Position numbers and translations under genes: made by a program | Shown: piece after piece, positions 7,371 through 15,384 of the stretch | Position numbering within the stretch: position 1 is the first letter of the stretch | How the letters are laid out: every line of letters begins with the position of its first letter | From: CAYSBE01 sp046309355 | GTDB taxonomy: Bacteria > Bacteroidota > Bacteroidia > UKL13-3 | Assembly (NCBI GenBank): GCA_046309355.1 | Contig: JBKCPL010000048.1 | Location: 1 to 44,327 of the forward strand | Direction: 5' to 3' | Length of the DNA: 44,327 nt | The notes under the pieces: model-generated | Told to the model about the DNA's origin: nothing | Seen by the model: only the letters and a program-made list of their open reading frames with translations | The model's database searches: none

Positions 7371-7392
7371 GAAATTATGTTTTAACCGGCAG

Positions 7393-7400
7393 CGAAAATA
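7393..7400 (-). promoter_or_regulatory. Likely -10 box of the redoxin-SDR-argS operon
   Basis: Minus strand TATTTTCG, one mismatch to TAnnTTTG, 22 nt upstream of the ATG at 7370. No clear TTTG lies at the usual distance. Confidence 0.45.
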
Positions 7401-7446
7401 CAATTTTTCATTTCGGTTCGTATCATTGCAGGGCTATTAATCGCAC

Positions 7447-8574
7447 ATGAAAATTAAAGTCGTTCATTCATCAGCTGATATACGAAGCTTTCATAAATTG
7501 ACTCATCGGCTTTATAAGGATGATAAAGAATGGATTTGCCATCTTGAGAATGATATCGAAGATGTATTTGACCGCCACACCAATCCGTATTTTAAACAGG
7601 GCGATGCCCAACGGTGGCTTTTGCTAGATAAGGAGAATACGGTTATCGGACGTGTAGCTGCATTTTACAGCGAGAAGTACTTCAGCCATTCGGGGAAGCG
7701 CATAGGTGGTATGGGTTTTTTTGAATGCGTCAATGACTATGAGGCAGCCCGCCTGCTGTTTGATGCGTGTGTAAATTGGCTAATAAAATGCAACGTAAGC
7801 GCAATGGATGGTCCAATTAACTTTGGCGAAAAAGACCGTTTCTGGGGACTTATGGTGTCAGGGTTCAAAAATCCCAGCTATTTAGAAAATTATAATCCCC
7901 CCTATTACAAAGACCTCTTTGAAAGGTATGGTTTTGTAAAAACGGTTGAGCAGTCGACATCGGAGATAAACCGAACTGATTTTGATGTAGAGCGATTCAG
8001 CCGAATAGCCTCACGTGTATTATCCAATCCGGCATACAGATTTGAGCATTATCGGGATTCCGAAATGGAGCGATTTGCCGCTGATTTTGTAACCATATAC
8101 AACCAGGCCTGGAGCCACCGAGTTGACTTTTCGCCCATGACGGAAGCACGTGTGCGTAATACGCTGAAATCGCTTAGGCCGATACTGATGGAAGACATCA
8201 TTTGGTTTGTATATGCACATGGCGAACCTGCAGGTTTTTATATAAATACCATTGATGTGAATCAGATATTTAAACACCTGAACGGCAAAATGAACTGGTG
8301 GGGTAAACTTAAATTTTTATGGTATCGCCATTTTGGTAGCATTAACCGAGTTCGAGGCATTGTGTTTGGCGTTATACCCAAGTATCAAAACCTGGGACTT
8401 GAAGTGGGAATGATTATGAAATTTCACGAATGCATGGCGAAGAAACCCAACATGCTTACGTCAGAGTTGGCTTGGATTGGCGATTTTAACCCGAAGATGC
8501 ACTCGTTGTTCGATGCACTGGGTGCAAAAACCACCAAAATACATTTTACCTACCGTTACACCTTTCCCCAATGA
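7447..8574 (+). CDS. GNAT-like acyltransferase, YghO-like family
   Basis: This 375-aa protein resembles the YghO-type family of uncharacterised GNAT-fold proteins. Visible family features are the N-terminal RLYKDDKEWICHLENDIEDVFD, the conserved central AMDGPINFGEKDRFWGLMVSGF, YLENYNPPYYKDLFERYGF, and a C-terminal GNAT-like half (about 200-375) with GFYINTIDVNQIF and GVIPKYQNLGLEVGMIMKFHE, where the acetyl-CoA pyrophosphate loop would be. No substrate is known to me. A near-consensus -10 box (TATCATTG, 7421-7428) lies just before the ATG. The stop overlaps the tsaE start by 4 nt, so the two are translationally coupled. Confidence 0.8.
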   Translation: MKIKVVHSSADIRSFHKLTHRLYKDDKEWICHLENDIEDVFDRHTNPYFKQGDAQRWLLLDKENTVIGRVAAFYSEKYFSHSGKRIGGMGFFECVNDYEAARLLFDACVNWLIKCNVSAMDGPINFGEKDRFWGLMVSGFKNPSYLENYNPPYYKDLFERYGFVKTVEQSTSEINRTDFDVERFSRIASRVLSNPAYRFEHYRDSEMERFAADFVTIYNQAWSHRVDFSPMTEARVRNTLKSLRPILMEDIIWFVYAHGEPAGFYINTIDVNQIFKHLNGKMNWWGKLKFLWYRHFGSINRVRGIVFGVIPKYQNLGLEVGMIMKFHECMAKKPNMLTSELAWIGDFNPKMHSLFDALGAKTTKIHFTYRYTFPQ

Positions 8575-8981
8575 CGTTTACACTGAGTACCATTGATGAT
8601 GCAGCCAAGCATGTGCTTAGCAATGCGCAGTATCCGGTCATCGTTTTTTATGGCGAAATGGGGGCCGGCAAAACTACACTTATAAAGGCTATTTGCAGGC
8701 GGTTGAAATGCTTGGGAACTGCATCGAGCCCTACATTTTCACTTGTAAATGAATACGCAACTGAAGACGGAAACACTGTGTATCATTTTGACTTTTACAG
8801 AATACGCACAATAGACGAAGTATATGATATGGGTTATGAGGAGTACCTATACAGCGGACATACATGCCTGATAGAATGGCCTGAGAAAATTTCTGAATTA
8901 CTGCCCGGAGTAATGCATACTGAAGTTCGCTTGCATGTGCTTAACGATGCGTTGCGCGAGTTGACACTGCATAATGGCTAA
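8571..8981 (+). CDS. tsaE: tRNA threonylcarbamoyladenosine biosynthesis ATPase TsaE
   Basis: This 136-aa P-loop ATPase works with TsaB and TsaD to install t6A at position 37 of ANN-decoding tRNAs. Walker A is GEMGAGKTTLIKA (about residues 29-41). The TsaE-specific segments TASSPTFSLVNEY and HFDFYRI follow, then the conserved CLIEWPEKI. Length and order are typical. It overlaps the YghO-like gene by 4 nt. Both tRNA-Arg(TCT) and tRNA-Lys(TTT) in this window decode ANN codons and would be t6A substrates. The tRNA-Arg(TCT) promoter begins 3 nt after its stop. Confidence 0.96.
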   Translation: MTFTLSTIDDAAKHVLSNAQYPVIVFYGEMGAGKTTLIKAICRRLKCLGTASSPTFSLVNEYATEDGNTVYHFDFYRIRTIDEVYDMGYEEYLYSGHTCLIEWPEKISELLPGVMHTEVRLHVLNDALRELTLHNG

Positions 8982-8983
8982 CA

Positions 8984-9015
8984 TTTGCACGCCAAGCATA
9001 TTTTCACTTAATTTG
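8984..9015 (+). promoter_or_regulatory. Promoter of tRNA-Arg(TCT)
   Basis: TTTG at 8984-8987, a 20-nt spacer, then TTAATTTG at 9008-9015, which has one mismatch to TAnnTTTG. Initiation would fall near 9021, about 40 nt before the mature tRNA. Confidence 0.6.
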
Positions 9016-9033
9016 CATCGGTTTTCTAAACCG
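9015..9033 (+). repeat. Partial copy of the tRNA-Arg(TCT) anticodon arm
   Basis: GCATCGGTTTTCTAAACCG here matches 18 of 19 bases with 9086-9104, the anticodon arm of the tRNA 71 nt downstream. It can fold as CGGTTT/AAACCG and lies at the predicted start of the tRNA transcript. Confidence 0.8.
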
Positions 9034-9061
9034 AAAACGTTCTTTTTTTTGGAAACTATTT

Positions 9062-9135
9062 GGCCCTATAGCTCAGTTGGATAGAGCACCGGTTTTCTAA
9101 ACCGTAGGTCGCAGGTTCGAGTCCTGCTGGGGCTA
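9062..9135 (+). tRNA. tRNA-Arg, anticodon TCT
   Basis: The 74-nt cloverleaf has acceptor arms GGCCCTA and TGGGGCT (with G-U at 1-72 and 6-67), D arm GCTC/GAGC, anticodon loop TTTCTAA with TCT, and T arm GCAGG-TTCGAGT-CCTGC. The discriminator is A and CCA is not encoded. The first base pair of the anticodon stem is a C-U mismatch. It reads AGA codons. Confidence 0.95.
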
Positions 9136-9171
9136 CTATACTTTTAGTGTGTACACGGTATACGCATAATG

Positions 9172-9278
9172 TACTCATCAGGTTGATAGTAAATACATCG
9201 GATTTACTTCAAATCCTGTAAGGAGGTCGCTGGAGCACAACTCAGTAAAAACTAATTCGACTCCGTAATCAGCTCCTT
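9172..9278 (+). ncRNA. Candidate structured RNA or decayed tRNA
   Basis: Three stems follow one another. The first is 9172-9191: TACT/AGTA and ATC/GAT with loop AGGTT, looking like a D arm. The second is 9200-9216: GGATTT/AAATCC with loop ACTTC. The third is 9220-9278: AAGGA/TCCTT, GCTG/CAGC and GAG/CTC nested. TTCGACTCC at 9256-9264 resembles a T loop but its flanks do not pair, and no acceptor stem is found. It would be transcribed from the tRNA-Arg(TCT) promoter. Confidence 0.3.
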
Positions 9279-9433
9279 GGTATTTGGGGCAACTAATAGC
9301 AAAAATGTTATGACGTATTTCATCACCGAAAGAGCTATTATCCATTGAGCGATGCGCTTAAATCCGCTAACTACAGTCATCACTCAAGAGCCTTATTTAT
9401 GGCCATGCCCAGCGGATATACAGCTACAGTTGC

Positions 9434-9441
9434 TATATTTG
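9434..9441 (+). promoter_or_regulatory. -10 box of tRNA-Arg(CCG)
   Basis: TATATTTG is a full match to TAnnTTTG and ends 7 nt before the tRNA, so transcription would start essentially at the mature 5' end. No matching TTTG is seen upstream. Confidence 0.6.
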
Positions 9442-9448
9442 CACCTTG

Positions 9449-9520
9449 GGTCTCGTAGTACAACGGATAGTATGAGGGTTTCCGAAGCCCTAGATCCAGG
9501 TTCGATCCCTGGCGAGACCA
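9449..9520 (+). tRNA. tRNA-Arg, anticodon CCG
   Basis: The 72-nt cloverleaf has perfectly paired acceptor arms GGTCTCG and CGAGACC, D arm GTAC/GTAT, anticodon loop TTCCGAA with CCG, and T arm CCAGG-TTCGATC-CCTGG. The discriminator is A and no CCA is encoded. It reads CGG codons. Confidence 0.95.
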
Positions 9521-9531
9521 CTTTTCACTGA

Positions 9532-9556
9532 AGCATTTTTTAACTAAAAAAATGCT
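9532..9556 (+). terminator. Possible terminator after tRNA-Arg(CCG)
   Basis: AGCATTTTTT and AAAAAAATGCT pair over 10 bp around a short loop, 11 nt after the tRNA. The stem is AT-rich and no T-run follows, so its efficiency is uncertain. Confidence 0.45.
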
Positions 9557-9672
9557 GCAACTAATCAGTTGATTCACCGCATTGGTGTTGATTTTGCACC
9601 CGGTATTCGGTTCTATTTTTTAGCTCCACTGTTGCGGCATCTTTATTTACCCATAGCTCATAACCCTTACCC

Positions 9673-12114
9673 CTACTGCATTTGCATTCTTATGATGCGG
9701 TCTTCCAGTTTTTCGCTGCTTAACTTCTCACGCAGGCGGTCAACCAATATCGGAAATGAAAACGGAGAAGGCTGTGTTAATTCCACCAATTCAATGCGTT
9801 GATGTTGTATGCGCTGTAAAGCCATGCGTAATCTTACCTCCTCCAGCTGATCATACAACACCTCGTCATATGCTTGTTGAATAAGCAGATTATCGGGTTC
9901 ATGCTCGCTCAATACTTGAAAAAATAAGGATGTAGATGCTTGCAGATGCCGGGCTTTCATGCTTTTTCCAGGGTATCCGGTAAAAATCAATCCTGCTATA
10001 TGCGCAATATCTCTGAATTTACGTTTGGCCATTTCCGCACTGTTTATGCTATGCATCATGTCCTTCATCAGGTTATTGTCATTAAACAAGTCTTCTTCCA
10101 GTGCATCTTCTATGGGTATGGGTTGATCGCTGAGCAGCTCAAAACCATAGTCGTTAAACGCTAACGAAAATGTTATGGGCAGATGTTGTGCTATTCGGTA
10201 GGCCACCAGGCTTGACAGACCTTCATGTACATTGCGACCCTCAAACGGGTAAATAAATACGTGGTAACCGTCCTTGCTTTTCAGCTTCTCTATCAGTAAC
10301 TGATTAATGTTGGGTACCAGTGAGCGTGTGTTTTGAAACTCCAAAATATCTCTGACAGCTTCGTATTCACTATCCAGCACATTTCCATTCAGGTACTCAC
10401 CCATTCCCAGTCTCAGCATTTCCGAAAGCTGATTGGATAGCGGCAGCCTTCCGCCCTGCCAACTGGCCACAGCTCCTTTTCTGTTTACCTTGCGTACAAA
10501 AACACTAAGTTCTTTGAACTGTATAATTTCCAGTGTTTTACCGGCAAACGTAAATACATCACCGGGTTTCATGCGGGCGATGAAATACTCCTCGACCGAA
10601 CCCAAGTGAGTTCCATTCATATATTTTACATTCACAGCCGGGTCGCTCACAATGGTGCCGATACTCAGGCGATGCTGCATGGCCAGCTTTCTTTTCAGAA
10701 CCCGCAGTAAGCCGTCATCACACCATTCGGCTTTCTTAAACTCATCGTAGGCATACAGCGTGTCGCCTCCACTGTTTATAAATTGTATCACTCGTTGCCA
10801 CTCACTTTTTGAAATGCTGGAAAAGCAATGTGTTGAGCTGATTTCGTCAAATACCCTGTCGGGGTGTAAACCATCGCCTAGCGCACGGGTAACTGCATAC
10901 TGACAAAGCACATCAAACGCACGAATTACGGGAGTTTTGCTTTCCATTTTCTGCTGCTCAATGGCTTTGCGCATTGCCGATGCTTCCATCAATTCGATGG
11001 CATGCGTGGGTACAAAGTAGATTTTGCTGATTGCACCGGGTTGGTGTCCGCTACGGCCGGCTCGTTGCATAAAACGTGCTATGCCTTTTGGTCCACCTAT
11101 TTGTATAATTTGTTCAACCGGCCTGAAGTCAACACCTAAATCGAGGCTGGATGTGCACACCACTACTTTCAGTTCGCCTCGGTGCAGGCTTTCTTCTACC
11201 CAACTTCTCATGTCGTTGCTTATGGAACCGTGGTGCATGGCCATTTGTCCGGCAAGGTGTGGCGCATGCTGCAATAAATGCTGGTACCAAATTTCAGATT
11301 GTGCCCGCGTATTGGTGAAAATGAGCGTACTGTTCACGTTGTCGAGCAGCGGTATGATTTTGTGAATGAGTTTAACGCCCAGATGCCCCGCCCATGGAAA
11401 TTTTTCCATCTCATCGGGCAATACCGAAACAATCTCGATGCGTTTTTCGAGTTGAGCTTTAATGAGGCAACTGTTATTGAAATGTGAGGTTTGATGTCCC
11501 AGCAATACTTCTCGCGCTTGTTCTAAATTGCCAATGGTGGCACTGATGCCCCAAATGCGAATGGCGGGATTTATACCTCGCAAATACGAAAGTGAAAGTT
11601 CGAGCAATGCGCCCCGTTTATTTCCCAGCAATTCATGCCACTCATCTACCACAATAGCCTGAACCGTTGACAGCATTTCGGCAGCTCCTTTTTGTGCAAT
11701 CATCAGTTGCAAACTTTCGGGAGTGGTGATTAAAAAATCAGGTATATTTTTCTTTTGCTGCTGTCGCTCTTTTGTTGAGGTATCGCCTGTACGAACAGCA
11801 ATTGTCGCATTGGGCGCAATATATTGTTCAGCTTCGGTTACAGCCAGTTTTATGTCGTTGGCCAAGGCACGTATAGGTGTAATCCAAATAGCTTTGAGCG
11901 ATGGCTTTTTTTGTGGGGGCAATGCAGCAATGTGACCCAAAAGCGGAAGGGCCAGCGCATATGTTTTTCCCGAACCGGTGGGTGCATTTAACAGCCCACT
12001 TTTACCTTCGTAATACGCACGCCAGCACTCCTGTTGAAATGGAAACGGCTGCCATGATTTTAACTGAAACCAGGCGTCAAATTGCTTTATCGGTTTTAGG
12101 TGTGTAACACGCAC
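9673..12114 (-). CDS. Ligase-associated DEXH-box helicase (Lhr-core type)
   Basis: This 813-aa superfamily 2 helicase is of the ligase-associated Lhr type, an ATP-dependent 3'-5' DNA translocase linked to DNA damage response. Walker A is APTGSGKT (Lys50) and motif II is DEWH (157-160). Motif III is SATIG, motif IV TLIFTNTRAQSE, motif V SSLDLGVDF and motif VI QRAGRSGHQPG. The remainder (about 400-813) is the winged-helix and Lhr-core domain with GRNVHEGLSSLVAYR. It is the last gene of the exonuclease-ligase-HdeD-helicase operon, starting 8 nt after the HdeD-like gene. Confidence 0.93.
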   Translation of the reverse strand: MRVTHLKPIKQFDAWFQLKSWQPFPFQQECWRAYYEGKSGLLNAPTGSGKTYALALPLLGHIAALPPQKKPSLKAIWITPIRALANDIKLAVTEAEQYIAPNATIAVRTGDTSTKERQQQKKNIPDFLITTPESLQLMIAQKGAAEMLSTVQAIVVDEWHELLGNKRGALLELSLSYLRGINPAIRIWGISATIGNLEQAREVLLGHQTSHFNNSCLIKAQLEKRIEIVSVLPDEMEKFPWAGHLGVKLIHKIIPLLDNVNSTLIFTNTRAQSEIWYQHLLQHAPHLAGQMAMHHGSISNDMRSWVEESLHRGELKVVVCTSSLDLGVDFRPVEQIIQIGGPKGIARFMQRAGRSGHQPGAISKIYFVPTHAIELMEASAMRKAIEQQKMESKTPVIRAFDVLCQYAVTRALGDGLHPDRVFDEISSTHCFSSISKSEWQRVIQFINSGGDTLYAYDEFKKAEWCDDGLLRVLKRKLAMQHRLSIGTIVSDPAVNVKYMNGTHLGSVEEYFIARMKPGDVFTFAGKTLEIIQFKELSVFVRKVNRKGAVASWQGGRLPLSNQLSEMLRLGMGEYLNGNVLDSEYEAVRDILEFQNTRSLVPNINQLLIEKLKSKDGYHVFIYPFEGRNVHEGLSSLVAYRIAQHLPITFSLAFNDYGFELLSDQPIPIEDALEEDLFNDNNLMKDMMHSINSAEMAKRKFRDIAHIAGLIFTGYPGKSMKARHLQASTSLFFQVLSEHEPDNLLIQQAYDEVLYDQLEEVRLRMALQRIQHQRIELVELTQPSPFSFPILVDRLREKLSSEKLEDRIIRMQMQ

Positions 12115-12122
12115 ATGAATGA

Positions 12123-12674
12123 CTACAACGATTGGTTGCCGTTTGTTTGAGTTGTTTTGGCTGTAAGTAATTTAAACGTAAGGTAAAGTATAAAAAAGCT
12201 TAGCAACAGGGTATAAAAGCCAACCATAAATTGAAGTGTATTGGGTCCGCTAAACGGGTTTAAGAAGATGAGTACGCCAAAAAAGATAGATATGCCACCC
12301 ATGCTGAGTAAAAATATACGTGCAGGTTTATTGATGTAAGCAATAATCAACTGAACCACCCCCATTACTCCTGCCCACACAGCCATTATGAGAGTAAATG
12401 CCGTTGCTGCTTTTTGAGTATTTTTAACCATGTAAAACCCTAAAACAGCAAACAACACGCCTAATGCAGCTAGGAGTAACCACCTACTAATTTTTTGTTT
12501 GAGCATAGCGGCTACCGTAAACTGTACACCGCCAATAATGAGCAGCATAACACCAAAATACATCATCAGCGTTTCCACTGACATGTTTGGAGCGGTTACG
12601 GATATGAGTCCGATAATTAATAAAGCCAGACCAATAATGCCTAATGGCCAGCCGAGTTGTTTTAATGCATTCAT
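12123..12674 (-). CDS. HdeD/DUF308-family membrane protein
   Basis: This 183-aa protein is almost entirely hydrophobic, with about six membrane segments, the first being WPLGIIGLALLIIGLISV. Internal repeats of the type M-x-x-F-G-V-M-L-L-I-I-G and L-G-V-L-F-A-V-L-G-F fit the DUF308/HdeD family, whose E. coli member is linked to acid resistance at high cell density. The molecular function of the family is unclear. The start overlaps the ATP-ligase stop by 4 nt and the helicase follows after 8 nt, so it is a built-in member of a DNA-repair operon. Only a short polar tail (about 15 residues) leaves the membrane. Confidence 0.85.
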   Translation of the reverse strand: MNALKQLGWPLGIIGLALLIIGLISVTAPNMSVETLMMYFGVMLLIIGGVQFTVAAMLKQKISRWLLLAALGVLFAVLGFYMVKNTQKAATAFTLIMAVWAGVMGVVQLIIAYINKPARIFLLSMGGISIFFGVLIFLNPFSGPNTLQFMVGFYTLLLSFFILYLTFKLLTAKTTQTNGNQSL

Positions 12675-14263
12675 GCGGTAATTAAGGATTTTAGTTGTGC
12701 CAGTGTATCAATTTCGTTCACGGGTTTGTCTTTTCTCCACCGCAATATACGAGGAAAACGAACAGCTACACCTGATTTGTGGCGTGTTGAAAAATTGATG
12801 GCTTCAAAACCCAGTTCAAACACCAGTTCGGCTTTAACGCTGCGAACCGGCCCAAATTTTTCGAGGGTATTTTTACGAATCCAGGCATCTACCTCTTTTA
12901 TTTCGGCATCGGTTAAACCTGAATAGGCTTTTGCAAACGGAACCAAATTTCCTGTATCGTCTTTTACGGCAAATGTATAATCGGTAAACAGATTTGCCCT
13001 GCGTCCACTCCCACTCATGGCATAAATCATCACCGCATCTACGGTCATTGGGTCAACTTTCCACTTCCACCAGTTTCCCTTTTTGCGGCCAACTTCGTAC
13101 ATGGAATGAATGTGTTTGAGCATGATGCCTTCACTTTTTTGCTCACGCGACTGTAGGCGAAGCTGTGTCAGTTCGTCCCAGTTTGTACAGGTGAGTACAG
13201 GCGAAATGCGAATACGTTGATTGTTTAGATGCCCCAGCAATTGCTCCAGTTTTTGCCTGCGCAAGTGTAGAGGTTCCTTTCTTACATCCATTCCGTTTAA
13301 TTCGAGCACATCGTAGGCATATAAAAAAGCAGGTGCATCGGCCAATAGTTTAGCGCTGACTTTCTTACGTGAAATGCGGGTTTGTAAAACCTGAAAGGGT
13401 GCTACCTCGCCATTCTGCAAAATCAGCAGTTCGCCATCCAGCACGGTACCGTCAGGTAGTACAGATGTCAATTCATTCAGTTCGGGAAAACTATCGGTAA
13501 TCAGTTCTTGTCCGCGCGACCAGATGTAGAGCATATTGTTGCGAACAATGATTTGCGCACGAATGCCATCCCACTTGAATTCAGCTTGCCACTCGCTGAT
13601 ATTGCCCAATTCACGAACTTCGCCTTCAACGGCATAAGCCAGGTAAAACGGATAAGGTTTGGAGTCTTCATCGCCTGTATGTTCATTTAGCAGCAGTTGG
13701 CCAAAGGTAGTTGTAAACGGTGTCCAATCGCCCATTAAGCGATGAGCAATGTGCTGTTCGTCTTTATTCAGTGACTTGGCCAATGCACGAGTCATCAGTG
13801 TTTGCGAAATGCCCATGCGAAAAGCGCCCGAAGTGAGTTTATTAAACACGAAGCGTTCATTTTTAGTGAATTGTTGCCAGGCATGGATGATGAATTCTTT
13901 CTTCTGCTCATCGGTAGCACGTTGCATAGCCACTAATTTGTTCATCCATACAGTAAGGCTTTCGTGCTCCTCATTTCGCGCTGACGAATCAGGAATAACC
14001 GAGGCAATGGTTTCGGATAAATCGCCTGTAAAGTGGTATGCTTCTTCGAAAAGCCACAGCGGCAGTCGTGCGGCCTCTGCTGCCCACTCGCGTAGCTGTG
14101 TTGTTTTAACCAGCCTTTTAGGATGCCTTCCCGTGAACAAGGCTATAGTCCACAGTGCATCCGAGGAGTCTGTTTCATTGAAATAGCGAATCAGCGCATC
14201 TACTTTTTCATTGGTGCGGTTGGTTTGATCAATGGTATTAAACAACTGTATGAAACGCTTCAT
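12671..14263 (-). CDS. ATP-dependent DNA ligase, Lhr-associated type
   Basis: This 530-aa ATP-dependent ligase seals DNA nicks through a lysyl-AMP. An N-terminal DNA-binding domain (about 1-200) precedes the nucleotidyltransferase domain. The adenylated lysine is K230 in EFKWDGIRAQ, followed by SRGQELITDSFPEL (motif III region), DGELLI, FLYAYDVLELNG, SEGIMLKH and GNWWKWK (motif V). The OB-fold domain ends with RFPRILRWRKDK. Its start overlaps the exonuclease stop by 4 nt and its stop overlaps the HdeD-like start by 4 nt. The cell also has the replicative NAD-dependent LigA at 29036, so this enzyme is for repair. Confidence 0.95.
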   Translation of the reverse strand: MKRFIQLFNTIDQTNRTNEKVDALIRYFNETDSSDALWTIALFTGRHPKRLVKTTQLREWAAEAARLPLWLFEEAYHFTGDLSETIASVIPDSSARNEEHESLTVWMNKLVAMQRATDEQKKEFIIHAWQQFTKNERFVFNKLTSGAFRMGISQTLMTRALAKSLNKDEQHIAHRLMGDWTPFTTTFGQLLLNEHTGDEDSKPYPFYLAYAVEGEVRELGNISEWQAEFKWDGIRAQIIVRNNMLYIWSRGQELITDSFPELNELTSVLPDGTVLDGELLILQNGEVAPFQVLQTRISRKKVSAKLLADAPAFLYAYDVLELNGMDVRKEPLHLRRQKLEQLLGHLNNQRIRISPVLTCTNWDELTQLRLQSREQKSEGIMLKHIHSMYEVGRKKGNWWKWKVDPMTVDAVMIYAMSGSGRRANLFTDYTFAVKDDTGNLVPFAKAYSGLTDAEIKEVDAWIRKNTLEKFGPVRSVKAELVFELGFEAINFSTRHKSGVAVRFPRILRWRKDKPVNEIDTLAQLKSLITA

Positions 14264-15276
14264 GCCTTTGGTTCATTTACATCCTCGGTACTCAGTTGTT
14301 CGCCTGCGTATTCAGTTTTTACCGGTCGGGCATCGTATCCGTTTTCGCACAGCCATCGGGAAAATGTATCGGTAAAGCCATGTGTTACCAGCACTTGTGA
14401 GGCCTCAGTAGCTTTTACGGCTGTATTCACTTCTCCCCAATCGGCATGATCGCTTAGCACAAACCCGCGGTCGGCAGACAAACGCCTGCGGTTGCCACGA
14501 ACTGCCATCCAGCCACTGGCAAAAGCTGTGCTGTACGGTTCAAATTTTTTCATCCAGGGCGAGGCATCGGCACTTGACGGAGCTATAATGAGCGCTTTGC
14601 GGTAAAGGCTTTTGTCGATATTGGATGATACTTTCGTGTAAGGCTTCAGTTCTATTCCTGCTTCTGCATAAGCCTCGTTCATACCGGCCACCGCACCGTG
14701 CACATACACCGGCCCAATGTATTCATTTACATGCTGCAAAATGCGTTGTGCCTTACCTAGCGAATAGGCATAAATGATAGAGCACCTTCCCTGCTCGGCA
14801 TTTTTTGACCACCACTCGTTTATTTCGTTAAATACGTCCTGTTGCGGCATCCAGTTGTACACCGGCAAGCCAAATGTTGATTCGGTGATGAATGTGTTGC
14901 ATTTTACGGGCTCGAAGGGTGTGCACACCCCATCGTTTTGCAGTTTGTAATCGCCACTGGCCACCCACACTTCGCCTTGATGTTCAATGCGTATTTGCGA
15001 TGAGCCCAATACATGTCCTGCTGGGTGAAACGAAAACTTAACTCCGTTGATAGTGATGACTTCACCGTATTCAACGCCTTGGTAGTTTAGGTTTCCGAGG
15101 CGTTTTGTTAAAATGGGAATCGATTGGTGGTGAGTAAGGTATGCCGATGAACCCGACCGCGCATGGTCACTGTGTCCATGTGTAATCAAGGCTTTCTTTA
15201 CCGCACGCCAGGGGTCGATATACACATCGGCTGCGGGCACATACATACCCTTATCGGTAAAATTCAGTAGCGGCAT
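14260..15276 (-). CDS. Ligase-associated exonuclease, metallo-beta-lactamase fold
   Basis: This 338-aa beta-lactamase-fold nuclease belongs to the family encoded with Lhr-type helicases and ATP ligases, related to the SNM1/Pso2 and CPSF73 nucleases. The metal-binding motif is HGHSDH (H33, H35, D37, H38). The further ligands lie in FHPAGHVLGSSQ, ASGDY and VLSDHADW, followed by VTHG. It is first in the operon. A helicase, ligase and nuclease together suggest repair of gapped or flapped duplexes. The PdeM phosphoesterase often found in this set is not encoded here. No consensus promoter is clear in the 108 nt before it. Confidence 0.93.
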   Translation of the reverse strand: MPLLNFTDKGMYVPAADVYIDPWRAVKKALITHGHSDHARSGSSAYLTHHQSIPILTKRLGNLNYQGVEYGEVITINGVKFSFHPAGHVLGSSQIRIEHQGEVWVASGDYKLQNDGVCTPFEPVKCNTFITESTFGLPVYNWMPQQDVFNEINEWWSKNAEQGRCSIIYAYSLGKAQRILQHVNEYIGPVYVHGAVAGMNEAYAEAGIELKPYTKVSSNIDKSLYRKALIIAPSSADASPWMKKFEPYSTAFASGWMAVRGNRRRLSADRGFVLSDHADWGEVNTAVKATEASQVLVTHGFTDTFSRWLCENGYDARPVKTEYAGEQLSTEDVNEPKA

Positions 15277-15384
15277 GCGGTAGTAACAATTCGGTTACAG
15301 TTTTTGATTTTCGGGTGTATAACTTACATCTGGGGAACTACGAAAAATACCTGAGCATAAAACAATGTTGACGGTGCTGCGGTA

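Larger units (their letters stand above)
9136..9448 (+). other. 313-nt gene-free stretch between the tRNA-Arg genes
   Basis: I see no convincing protein-coding frame here. The first half holds three consecutive potential stem-loops (see 9172-9278), and the last part carries the -10 box of tRNA-Arg(CCG) at 9434-9441. The middle (about 9280-9430) shows nothing I can interpret. Confidence 0.6.

Noticed and set aside
9019..9050. Hairpin plus T-run after tsaE as an intrinsic terminator
   Set aside because: The T-run is separated from the stem by about nine bases, and the hairpin is better explained as the copy of the tRNA anticodon arm.
9172..9278. A functional tRNA-Sec gene
   Set aside because: The sequence fragments are suggestive, but no acceptor or T stem can be formed.
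9569..9612. GATTTTGCACCC resembling the tRNA promoter boxes
   Set aside because: No tRNA or frame follows, and the second base of the -10 box is wrong.
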